From: Negativicutes bacterium UBA1444
GTDB taxonomy: Bacteria > Bacillota > Negativicutes > UBA1444
Reading direction: 5' to 3'
NCBI GenBank assembly: GCA_002329525.1
Contig: DCTI01000002.1
Coordinates: 11,743 to 19,572 of the forward strand
DNA length: 7,830 nt
The position numbers and the translations under genes were made by a program. Positions 1-6,169 of the stretch are shown here, piece by piece; the first letter of the stretch is position 1; every line of letters starts with the position of its first letter. The notes below the pieces were generated by a model. That model was given only the letters and a program-made list of their open reading frames with translations. It searched no databases and had not been told where the DNA came from.

Positions 1-1230
1 GTGGCGATTCTTGGTGAATTAGACGCATTGGCCGGAATGAGTCAGGAACTTGGCGTGGCGGAATTCAAACCGTTGGCTGGCAGGAAAAACGGCCACGGTT
101 GTGGCCATAACCTGCTCGGGGTGGGGGCTCTGGCAGCCGCCGTGGCCGTCAAGGAATATCTGGTGGAACACAACATCTCCGGCACAATCCGTTATTACGG
201 CTGTCCGGGCGAAGAAGGCGGATCCGGGAAAACTTTCCTGGCCCGGGAAGGCGTCTTCGCCGGCGCCGATGTCGCATTGACCTGGCATCCGATGACGCAC
301 AATACCATCTTTTCCATGAGCACCCTGGCCAACTTCCAGGTCGCGTTCAAATTCCACGGCAAGAGCTCCCATGCCGGAACGGCACCGCATCTTGGACGTA
401 GCGCTCTGGATGCGGTCGAGCTGATGAACGTGGGCGTGAACTACCTGCGGGAACATGTGGTGCCGGAAGCGCGGATTCATTATGCCGTGACCAATACGGG
501 CGGGGTCTCGCCCAATGTGGTGCAGGCGGAAGCCGAGGTCCTCTACCTGATGCGGGCGCCTCAAGTGGCGCAGGTCCGGGAGATTTACGAGCGAATTTGC
601 AAAATCGCCCAGGGAGCCGCCCTGATGACGGAGACGGAATGTGAAGTGGTTTTCGAAAAGGCCTGCTCCAACTTTATCCCCAATGCGGTGCTGGGAGAAT
701 TGTTGCTGACCCATTTCCAGGCCGTCGGTGCGCCGGTCCCGGATGAAGTCGAACTGGAGTTCGCCCGGGCCATCCAGGCCACTCTGACGGAACAGGACCG
801 CCGCAACGATCTGCAAATGGCTGCCGATTTTCTGGGCGGGGTAAGCCAAGCAAATGTTACCGCTCTGGCCGGGACGGTCTTGTCCGACCGGATTCTGGAT
901 TGCGTGCATTCCCCCAAACTGTTGACCGGATCGACCGACGTCGGCGATGTCAGCTGGATCATGCCGACCGCCCAACTTTGCGTGGCCTGCCAGGCATTCG
1001 GAACACCGGGGCATTCCTGGCAGACGGTGGCGCAGAGCGCGACGACATTCGCGCACAAAGGCATGCTGACCGCGGCGGAGGTATTGGCGGCCACGGCGGT
1101 GGAAATCATGGAACATCCCGAACTGGCCGCGGCGGCACAGGAGGAACTGCGGTCGGGTTTGGACGGGGCTGCGTATGTATGCCCGATTCCGGCCGGAATT
1201 GCTCCCAAATTGGTGCCGCAAGGGAAATAG
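1..1230 (+). CDS. abgB: AbgB-like M20 family amidohydrolase (5' partial)
   Basis: This is the C-terminal 409 residues of an M20-family metallo-amidohydrolase closely resembling AbgB, the subunit that helps cleave p-aminobenzoyl-glutamate (a folate breakdown product) to p-aminobenzoate and glutamate. Numbering from the first codon, visible family signatures are GELDALAG (5-12), the metal-site GHGCGHNLLG (31-40), CPGEEGGSGK (68-77) with the catalytic-glutamate region, TWHP (94-97), the dimerisation-domain segment with H124 (SSHAG), STDVGDVSW (311-319) and GTPGHSWQ (334-341) with the late His ligand. The GTG at base 1 is almost certainly an internal valine. As recalled, E. coli AbgB is about 481 residues with roughly 75 before this point, so about that many are missing here. 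The protein should be cytoplasmic. It ends with TAG, 43 bases before a nitroreductase-like gene with which it probably shares a transcript. The family is recognised with confidence, but the exact substrate is inferred: other aminoacyl-glutamate-like or N-acyl amino acid substrates are possible. Confidence 0.9.
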   Translation: MAILGELDALAGMSQELGVAEFKPLAGRKNGHGCGHNLLGVGALAAAVAVKEYLVEHNISGTIRYYGCPGEEGGSGKTFLAREGVFAGADVALTWHPMTHNTIFSMSTLANFQVAFKFHGKSSHAGTAPHLGRSALDAVELMNVGVNYLREHVVPEARIHYAVTNTGGVSPNVVQAEAEVLYLMRAPQVAQVREIYERICKIAQGAALMTETECEVVFEKACSNFIPNAVLGELLLTHFQAVGAPVPDEVELEFARAIQATLTEQDRRNDLQMAADFLGGVSQANVTALAGTVLSDRILDCVHSPKLLTGSTDVGDVSWIMPTAQLCVACQAFGTPGHSWQTVAQSATTFAHKGMLTAAEVLAATAVEIMEHPELAAAAQEELRSGLDGAAYVCPIPAGIAPKLVPQGK

Positions 1231-1260
1231 AATTTTTTCTGTCGCACAAATAGACAGCAG

Positions 1261-1265
1261 GGAGG
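1261..1265 (+). promoter_or_regulatory. Ribosome binding site of the nitroreductase-like gene
   Basis: GGAGG sits 8 bases before the ATG at 1274 in an AGCAGGGAGGA context. It fixes the start at 1274. The reading frame stays open further upstream to 1175, but that extension runs into the preceding amidohydrolase gene and has no comparable site. Confidence 0.85.
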
Positions 1266-1273
1266 AATGCGCA

Positions 1274-2152
1274 ATGAACAGCCCGGTCACAGAATTGATA
1301 CGGCGACGCTTCTCCTGCCGGCGTCATCCGGAACGGCCGATTCAAGCCGAGACGAAACAGAAGCTGCAGGCGTGCCTGAATGAACTAAAAGTTGGGCCGT
1401 TTGGCGCCGAAGTCCGTTTTCTGCTACTGAGTGCTACCGAACAGGACCGCCAGGAACTGAAAGGCGTCGGGACCTACGGCGTGATCAAAAATGCCGCCGG
1501 GTTCATCGTGGGCGCAGTCGGCCCGGGCCAAAAGAATCTTGAGGATTTTGGCTATTTGATGGAGCGGGCGATTTTGAGCGCAACGGATCTGGATTTAGGG
1601 ACCTGCTGGCTGGGCGGCAGCTTCACCAAGAGCAGCTTTGCCAAAAGGATCGGGGCGACGGCGGCAGAACTCGTACCGGCCGTGACATCCCTCGGCTATG
1701 TGGCGGAAACCAGTCAGGCCGAAGACTGGATTCGCCGCCGGGCGGGCGGTGCGAACCGGCTGCCAGCGGAACAACTGTTTTTTGAAGAACGGTTTGGAAA
1801 TCCCTTGCCAAGCGAAGCCGTGGGCGAATTTGCCGTGGCGCTGGATATGGTGCGCTGGGCGCCGTCGGCTTCGAACAAGCAACCGTGGCGGATTATCCAC
1901 GCGGGAGAGCTGTGGCATTTTTATTTGCAGCGCACGCCGGGCTACGGGAAAGACAGCCTGATCGGGAAGCTGCTGGGTGTGGCGGACGTGCAGCGGGTCG
2001 ATCTGGGGATTGCCATGTGTCATTTTGAGCTGACCATGCAGGAACTGGGCGTGCCGGGCGGCTGGATCATTCGGGAACCGGCGTTGACAAAACCCGACAC
2101 TCATACGGAGTATGTCGCCAGTTGGGCGGCCGACCCGGCTTTGCCGGGATGA
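1274..2152 (+). CDS. Nitroreductase family protein, TM1586-like
   Basis: The product is a 292-residue protein of the FMN-binding nitroreductase fold, most like the 'putative TM nitroreductase' (TM1586_NiRdase) family. Visible features are the N-terminal basic segment ELIRRRFSCRRH (7-18), which resembles the phosphate-binding RRSxR start of nitroreductases. Next comes a central segment, YLMERAILSATDLDLGTCWLGG (94-115 in part), typical of the fold. A second-half motif, RWAPSASNKQPWR (194-206), is the classical FMN-pocket 'APSxxNxQPW' signature, and VDLGIAMCHFEL (242-253) follows it. Placement of the APSxxNxQPW motif in the C-terminal half is, as I recall, normal for this family and not a rearrangement. 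There is no signal peptide or membrane helix, so it should act in the cytoplasm, probably in flavin-dependent reduction. The natural substrate is not predictable. It lies 43 bases after the amidohydrolase gene, is likely co-transcribed with it, and is followed by a strong terminator. Confidence 0.85.
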   Translation: MNSPVTELIRRRFSCRRHPERPIQAETKQKLQACLNELKVGPFGAEVRFLLLSATEQDRQELKGVGTYGVIKNAAGFIVGAVGPGQKNLEDFGYLMERAILSATDLDLGTCWLGGSFTKSSFAKRIGATAAELVPAVTSLGYVAETSQAEDWIRRRAGGANRLPAEQLFFEERFGNPLPSEAVGEFAVALDMVRWAPSASNKQPWRIIHAGELWHFYLQRTPGYGKDSLIGKLLGVADVQRVDLGIAMCHFELTMQELGVPGGWIIREPALTKPDTHTEYVASWAADPALPG

Positions 2153-2190
2153 AACGCCGTCGAATCATTTCGGCCGAACCATAAAAATAA

Positions 2191-2233
2191 GCGGGACTCT
2201 TGCAATAGTGCGAAGAGTCCCGCGTCCTTTTTT
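2191..2233. terminator. Bidirectional Rho-independent terminator
   Basis: A perfect 11-bp stem pairs GCGGGACTCTT (2191-2201) with AAGAGTCCCGC (2213-2223) around an 11-base loop that can itself pair GCA with TGC. On the + strand it is followed closely by six T residues (2228-2233), ending the nitroreductase transcript. Read on the - strand, the hairpin is followed by TTATTTTTAT (complement of 2181-2190), so it can also end the convergent SDR transcript. Confidence 0.9.
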
Positions 2234-2242
2234 GTACCGCTC

Positions 2243-3031
2243 TTAAAAAGTTTTGGTCATGCCGCCGTCCACCAGCACGGTCTGGCCGGTAATGTACGTG
2301 TTGGCTTCGGAACAGAGAAATACAGCCAATTTGGCGAATTCCTCGGGGGTGCCGTAACGGCCGAGGGGAATCGTCTTGACCATGTTTTCATAGACCTGCT
2401 CCAGCGAAATCCCGGTCTTGGCCGCCCGAATCTGGTCGAGCTGTTGGATTCTCGCCGTTTCGATCCGCCCCGGGCCCATTACGTTGACCAATATGTTTTC
2501 CTTGCCCAGTTCCTGCGACAGGGTTTTGGTGAGACCCATGACGCCGAGACGGAACGTATTGGACAGGATCAGGTTCTCCAATACTTGTTTTACCGAGGAC
2601 GAGGTAAAGTTGACGATCCGTCCCATGCCCTGCTGCCGCATGGAGGGCAATACCGCCCGAATGGTCCGGATATAGGAAAGCAGATTCAATTCATAAGCCT
2701 TTTGCCAGGCCGCATCCGAAAAATCGTCGAAGGTTCCGGCAGGAGGACCGCCGGCGTTATTCACCAGAGCAAAAACCGGGCCGAATTTGTCGACAGTATT
2801 GTCCACTACCCGCTTAATGTCTTCGGGTTTCGTTACATCACCGATCGTAAAGGCCGGTTCTTTACCAGTCAGCTCCCGGATCTCGGCCTGCGTATCGCGG
2901 AGTGACTCTTCTCCCCGACTGAAGAGCATAACATTGGCGCCTTCCATGGCAAATTCCAACGCAGTCGCCTTGCCGAGCCCAGTGCTGGAGGCCATCACCA
3001 AAACCGCTTTGTTGTTCAGTCCCAGATCCAT
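2243..3031 (-). CDS. SDR family oxidoreductase lacking the canonical YxxxK pair
   Basis: A 262-residue short-chain dehydrogenase/reductase with a Rossmann fold, resembling 3-oxoacyl-ACP reductases. The cofactor loop is ASSTGLGKA (14-22), in place of the usual TGxxxGxG. NNAG (91-94), N116 in ELNL and the C-terminal GQTVLVDGG (249-257) are as expected. Aligning the FTSSSVKQ segment and the R-LGVMGLTKTL helix with classical SDRs puts S144 at the catalytic Ser, but S157 at the catalytic Tyr and R161 at the catalytic Lys (SNTFR, 157-161). This pattern is known from a bacterial BKR-like subgroup (cd05344-type, with a conserved SNxxR), so it looks like a subfamily feature and not decay. The fold is certain, but the substrate and even catalytic competence are open. 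AAGGAG lies 12 bases upstream of the ATG. The gene is transcribed alone, divergently from the EamA transporter and convergently with the nitroreductase gene. Confidence 0.92.
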   Translation of the reverse strand: MDLGLNNKAVLVMASSTGLGKATALEFAMEGANVMLFSRGEESLRDTQAEIRELTGKEPAFTIGDVTKPEDIKRVVDNTVDKFGPVFALVNNAGGPPAGTFDDFSDAAWQKAYELNLLSYIRTIRAVLPSMRQQGMGRIVNFTSSSVKQVLENLILSNTFRLGVMGLTKTLSQELGKENILVNVMGPGRIETARIQQLDQIRAAKTGISLEQVYENMVKTIPLGRYGTPEEFAKLAVFLCSEANTYITGQTVLVDGGMTKTF

Positions 3032-3043
3032 AATGCACTCACG

Positions 3044-3049
3044 CTCCTT
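3044..3049 (-). promoter_or_regulatory. Ribosome binding site of the SDR gene
   Basis: AAGGAG on the - strand lies 12 bases upstream of the ATG at 3031. The spacing is a little long but there is no competing in-frame start nearby, so it supports the 262-residue protein. Confidence 0.65.
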
Positions 3050-3059
3050 GCCAATGTAT

Positions 3060-3075
3060 TTCGGAAATAACCGAA
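3060..3075. repeat. Short inverted repeat in the SDR leader
   Basis: TTCGG (3060-3064) and CCGAA (3071-3075) form 5-base arms around a 6-base A/T spacer, lying between the predicted -10 box and the ribosome binding site of the SDR gene. It could be a regulator half-site pair or a small leader hairpin, but five-base arms are short enough to arise by chance. Confidence 0.3.
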
Positions 3076-3099
3076 CGTAATAATTGAATTTTCTGTCTG

Positions 3100-3105
3100 A
3101 TTATA
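3100..3105 (-). promoter_or_regulatory. Candidate -10 box of the SDR promoter
   Basis: A perfect TATAAT occurs on the - strand about 70 bases upstream of the SDR start codon, inside the only AT-rich patch of the region. The matching -35 position (about 3123-3128) reads AAATGG, a poor match, and there is no extended TGn element. If real, the promoter probably depends on an activator or is weak. The start of transcription would be near 3093, giving a leader of about 60 bases. Confidence 0.45.
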
Positions 3106-3112
3106 TTTTGCC

Positions 3113-3122
3113 TCAAATTTGA
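3113..3122. repeat. Palindrome TCAAATTTGA between the predicted -35 and -10
   Basis: TCAAATTTGA is a perfect 10-base palindrome, located in what would be the spacer of the SDR promoter. That is where a repressor operator often sits. The palindrome does not extend into the flanks, so support for a binding site is modest. Confidence 0.35.
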
Positions 3123-3215
3123 CCATTTTGCAACGCGCCAGCGGGCGAACCGGGCAGGACTTTGCCGGGTGGACCGGGAAACAATGAAAGTAGGACGGGA
3201 GAGTGAACGATTCCA

Positions 3216-4094
3216 ATGTCACGATATTTGCAGGGAGCCGCCTTGATCTTCGCCTCGGCCTTTGGCTTCGGCCTGATGCCGATTTTTGCCCTGTATGCCT
3301 ATCGATGCGGGGTGAATGTACCAACCCTCTTGTTTTTCCGTTTTGGCATGGCCGCACTCATATTGTCCCTTTATATAAAACTGAACGGACTGGAGTGGCG
3401 AATGCCGCGACGGGAATTGATTGGCGTCGCCTTCCTCGGCATGGTCCTTTACACGCTGCAATCCACGCTCTACTTTTCGGCGGTTCAATATATTCCGGCA
3501 TCACTGGCGGCATTGATCCTCTATGTTTATCCTGTTTTGGTCGCTTTTCTGGCAGTATTGACGGAGCACGAGCCTTTGTCCTGGCAAACCATGGCGCCGA
3601 CGCTGATCTCGTTGCTGGGAGTTGCGCTGGTGCTGGGGACGCCGCTGGAAAAACCCGATCTGTTTGGATTGCTGTTGGCGTTCGGCGCGGCGGTGGTTTA
3701 TTCGGTGTATATCATCCTGGGGCGGCGAATTGCCGCGCATGTTCCGCCGTTGTTGGCCAGTGCTACGATTTCGGCCTTTGCGGCGTTGAGCTTTTTGATT
3801 TATGGCGGCTCTACAGGTACTTTGCAGTTCGCGTTGCCGGGAGACGCCTGGTTGGTTGTACTGGGCGTCGTGCTGTTTTCGACGATCCTGGCCATGGGCG
3901 CGTTTTTTGCCGGAATTGACCGGATCGGCTCAACCCGGGCGTCTATTTTAAGTACGATTGAACCGGTCATCACAATTGCTTTTTCCGTGGCCCTGTTCCA
4001 GGAAAAAATGTCCTGGCTGCAGGGAATCGGCGCCCTGCTGATTCTGACCGGGACAATCCTAGTCATTGGCGGGCGGGGCAAACAACGGACGTAA
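3216..4094 (+). CDS. DMT superfamily transporter with two EamA domains
   Basis: A 292-residue integral membrane protein of the drug/metabolite transporter superfamily. Hydrophobic segments fit ten helices at about 7-27, 36-55, 69-87, 95-114, 127-141, 149-168, 178-197, 212-232, 243-261 and 268-286. This is the usual two-EamA duplication (about 6-141 and 151-285) and the usual length. The segment SILSTIEPVITIAFSVALF (243-261), followed by QEKMSWLQGIGALLIL, is typical of the second EamA domain. The C-terminus is short and basic (GGRGKQRT), as expected for a cytoplasmic tail. An in-frame stop at 3204-3206 leaves ATG 3216 as the first usable ATG, although its ribosome binding site (GGGAGAG, 3197-3203) is weak and 12 bases away. 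The family exports or imports amino acids, nucleosides, sugars or other small metabolites, and the substrate cannot be read from the sequence. fbp follows after 22 bases and is probably co-transcribed. Arg codons are CGG, CGA or CGT with no CGC. Confidence 0.93.
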   Translation: MSRYLQGAALIFASAFGFGLMPIFALYAYRCGVNVPTLLFFRFGMAALILSLYIKLNGLEWRMPRRELIGVAFLGMVLYTLQSTLYFSAVQYIPASLAALILYVYPVLVAFLAVLTEHEPLSWQTMAPTLISLLGVALVLGTPLEKPDLFGLLLAFGAAVVYSVYIILGRRIAAHVPPLLASATISAFAALSFLIYGGSTGTLQFALPGDAWLVVLGVVLFSTILAMGAFFAGIDRIGSTRASILSTIEPVITIAFSVALFQEKMSWLQGIGALLILTGTILVIGGRGKQRT

Positions 4095-4103
4095 ATTTGG
4101 CAC

Positions 4104-4108
4104 GGAGG
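4104..4108 (+). promoter_or_regulatory. Ribosome binding site of fbp
   Basis: GGAGG lies 8 bases before ATG 4117 (CACGGAGGGAAAGCTG then ATG). It selects 4117 over the in-frame ATG at 4066, which lies inside the end of the transporter gene and has no such site. Confidence 0.85.
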
Positions 4109-4116
4109 GAAAGCTG

Positions 4117-6111
4117 ATGCAGGAATATGATATCTCTTATCTGCAACTGTTAGCGGAAAAATATCCGTCCATTCCGGCGGCGTCCCATGAGATTGTCAGG
4201 TTGTCCTCATTACTGCAGCTGCCGAAAGAGACGGAACACTTTTTGTCCGACGTGCATGGCGAATATGAGGCGTTTTCCCATGTCATCCGCAATGGCGCCG
4301 GTTCCATCCGGCGGAAAATTGGGGAGCTGTTCGCCAACTCCCTGACGCGGCAGGAACAGCAGAGCCTGGCGACCCTGATCTATTATCCGGAAGAAAAATC
4401 GACGTTGTTGCTGCAGGATGCCCCGGACCCTGCGGAATGGAGCCGCCTTACCCTTGTCCGCTTGATCCGGCTTTGCCGGGTGCTCACCTCCAAATACCGG
4501 CGGGAGAGCGTGCGCGAATTGCTACCCGCGCCGGCGGCGCCGATTGTGGAGGAGCTGCTGGAGGAGCAGGAGCATGTCGCCAACAAGGAAGCGTATTATC
4601 GGGAACTCCTTGACACGATCGTCACAACGGGCAGCGCCCAGTCGTTCATCATATACCTGGCGGAGTTGATTCAACGCCTGGCCATCGCCCGGTTGCATGT
4701 GATCGGCGATATCTATGACCGGGGCCCGGGCGCGCATCTGATTCTGGATGCACTGATGAAACATCGGCACGTCGACATCCAATGGGGAAATCATGACATC
4801 CTCTGGATGGGGGCGGCCGCCGGCAGCGAGGCCTGCATCGCCAATGTGGTCCGGACCTGCCTGCGCTATGGCAACATGGAAACGCTGGAGAACGGCTATG
4901 GCGTCAGTTTGTTGCCCTTGGCTTCGTTCGCCATTGAAACCTACGGCGACGATCCCTGCGCGGTCTTTATCCCCAAAGTGTCCAAGGACAGCTCCTTTAC
5001 CAGTCAGGAAATCCGGCTGATGGCGCAGATGCAAAAAGCCATCGCCATCATCCAGTTCAAGCTCGAGGGGCAGACCATCCTGCGCAACCCGTCGTTCGGG
5101 ATGGACGACCGACTTCTGCTTGACAAAATTGACTTTGAGAAAAAGACCGTCCGGCTGCCCGCGGGCGAGTACCCGCTGCGCGACTGTGACTTCCCCACCA
5201 TCGACCCGGCCGATCCCTACCGGCTGTCGCCCGAGGAGCATGCGCTCATGGCGCAGCTCAAAAATTCCTTCCTGCGCAGCGAGAAACTGCAGCGGCACAT
5301 CAGCTTTTTATACTCCAAGGGCGGGCTGTACAAGTGCTTTAACGGCAACCTGCTGTTCCACGGCTGCATCCCGATGGACGACAAGGGCGGGTTCCTCAAA
5401 TTCTCCTTTGGCGGGCAGGAGCTGTCCGGCAAGGCGCTGATGGACTGGTGCGAAACCGTCGCACGCGAGGGCTACTACGCCCGCGAAGGCACACCGGAAC
5501 GCCAGTTCGGCAAGGAATTCCTGTGGTTTTTGTGGTGCGGGCGCAACTCGCCCTCGTTCGGTCGAGACCACATCGCGACCTTTGAGCGCCGCCTGATCGC
5601 AGACCAGTCCACCTGGGCGGAGCCGAAAAACCCGTACTACTCGTTCTACAACGACAGCGAGGTCTGCGTACGCATCCTGCGCGAATTCGGGCTTGAGGGC
5701 GAACACTGCCACATTGTCAACGGCCATGTGCCGGTCAAGAGCAAGGACGGCGAAAGCCCGATCAAGGCGGGCGGGAGGCTGATCGTCATCGACGGCGGCT
5801 TCTGCCGCGCCTACCAGCCGACCACGGGCATTGCGGGCTACACGCTCGTGTACGACTCGTGGGGCATCCATATCACCGCGCACGAGCCCTTCCCGGGCAA
5901 AGAAACCGCCATCCGTGACAACAAGGATATCCTGTCCACCTCGATGGCGTTCGACCGCTCGGAAAACCGCATCCGCATCCGCGAGACCGACACCGGCCAT
6001 GCGCTTCAGCAGACCATCGACGACCTCAAGGAACTGCTCGCCGCTTTCCGCCGCGGCGAGATCAAGGAGGATAATTCGGACAATACCGCAGTCCGCGGCC
6101 CGGTCTCATAA
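4117..6111 (+). CDS. fbp: Fructose-1,6-bisphosphatase, class III
   Basis: The 664-residue product is a Firmicutes-type class III fructose-1,6-bisphosphatase, close to the 671 residues I recall for B. subtilis Fbp. It hydrolyses fructose 1,6-bisphosphate to fructose 6-phosphate and phosphate in gluconeogenesis, in the cytoplasm. The fold is that of metallophosphoesterases, and their metal-binding blocks are all present: SDVHGE (44-49), GDIYDRG (197-203), GNHD (224-227) and NGHVPVK (535-541). Studied homologues need Mn2+ and are activated by phosphoenolpyruvate; that is family knowledge, not something shown here. The gene follows the EamA transporter by 22 bases and ends before a strong terminator. 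The odd point is codon usage. Residues 1-308 use TAT for 11 of 14 Tyr and CGG for 13 of 20 Arg, whereas residues 309-664 use TAC for 12 of 12 Tyr and CGC for 19 of 26 Arg, with no CGG after base 5295 (hand counts). The frame is unbroken, so the gene should be functional, but it may be a mosaic of two sources. Confidence 0.96.
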   Translation: MQEYDISYLQLLAEKYPSIPAASHEIVRLSSLLQLPKETEHFLSDVHGEYEAFSHVIRNGAGSIRRKIGELFANSLTRQEQQSLATLIYYPEEKSTLLLQDAPDPAEWSRLTLVRLIRLCRVLTSKYRRESVRELLPAPAAPIVEELLEEQEHVANKEAYYRELLDTIVTTGSAQSFIIYLAELIQRLAIARLHVIGDIYDRGPGAHLILDALMKHRHVDIQWGNHDILWMGAAAGSEACIANVVRTCLRYGNMETLENGYGVSLLPLASFAIETYGDDPCAVFIPKVSKDSSFTSQEIRLMAQMQKAIAIIQFKLEGQTILRNPSFGMDDRLLLDKIDFEKKTVRLPAGEYPLRDCDFPTIDPADPYRLSPEEHALMAQLKNSFLRSEKLQRHISFLYSKGGLYKCFNGNLLFHGCIPMDDKGGFLKFSFGGQELSGKALMDWCETVAREGYYAREGTPERQFGKEFLWFLWCGRNSPSFGRDHIATFERRLIADQSTWAEPKNPYYSFYNDSEVCVRILREFGLEGEHCHIVNGHVPVKSKDGESPIKAGGRLIVIDGGFCRAYQPTTGIAGYTLVYDSWGIHITAHEPFPGKETAIRDNKDILSTSMAFDRSENRIRIRETDTGHALQQTIDDLKELLAAFRRGEIKEDNSDNTAVRGPVS

Positions 6112-6128
6112 GGGACGGCAAACAAACA

Positions 6129-6168
6129 GGCCCGCAGCCGATTGGCTGCGGGCCTTTCCATTCTTTTG
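6129..6168. terminator. Convergent Rho-independent terminator after fbp
   Basis: A perfect 11-bp GC-rich stem pairs GGCCCGCAGCC (6129-6139) with GGCTGCGGGCC (6144-6154) around a GATT tetraloop. The + strand continues TTTCCATTCTTTTGTT. On the - strand the hairpin is followed by TGTTTGTT, a weaker T-rich tail. It lies in the 58-base gap between the convergent fbp and SLH genes and probably serves both, more strongly fbp. Confidence 0.88.
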
Positions 6169-6169
6169 T

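Noticed and set aside
1175..1273. 33-codon N-terminal extension of the nitroreductase-like protein
   Set aside because: It overlaps the end of the amidohydrolase, has no family resemblance, and a strong GGAGG site points to ATG 1274.
19..1290. Long open frame on the - strand opposite the amidohydrolase
   Set aside because: It lies antisense to a gene with clear M20/AbgB motifs. Its composition (Arg, His and Gly-rich, low complexity) is typical of a GC-rich shadow frame and no family motif is visible.
3081..3112. A + strand promoter for the EamA gene using TTGAAT (3084-3089) and TATATT (3102-3107)
   Set aside because: The spacer would be only 12 bases, and no better -10 occurs at 16-18 bases. 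I could not support a specific + strand promoter.
3140..3180. Possible terminator or riboswitch in the GC-rich stretch before the EamA gene
   Set aside because: Only imperfect pairing of CCGGGCA with TTGCCGG is visible, with no T-run and no recognised aptamer core.
3203..3919. 238-codon open frame from a GTG overlapping the EamA gene in another frame
   Set aside because: The EamA frame has the full ten-helix pattern and family motifs. The alternative is a Gly/Arg/Cys-rich out-of-frame translation.
4066..4116. 17-residue N-terminal extension of Fbp
   Set aside because: It would begin inside the transporter gene without a ribosome binding site, whereas ATG 4117 has an ideal one and gives a family-typical N-terminus.
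4522..6000. Two long - strand open frames opposite fbp (4522-5298 and 5308-6000)
   Set aside because: Both are antisense to conserved metallophosphatase coding sequence and show shadow-frame composition. They break near the codon-usage change but I see no independent coding evidence.
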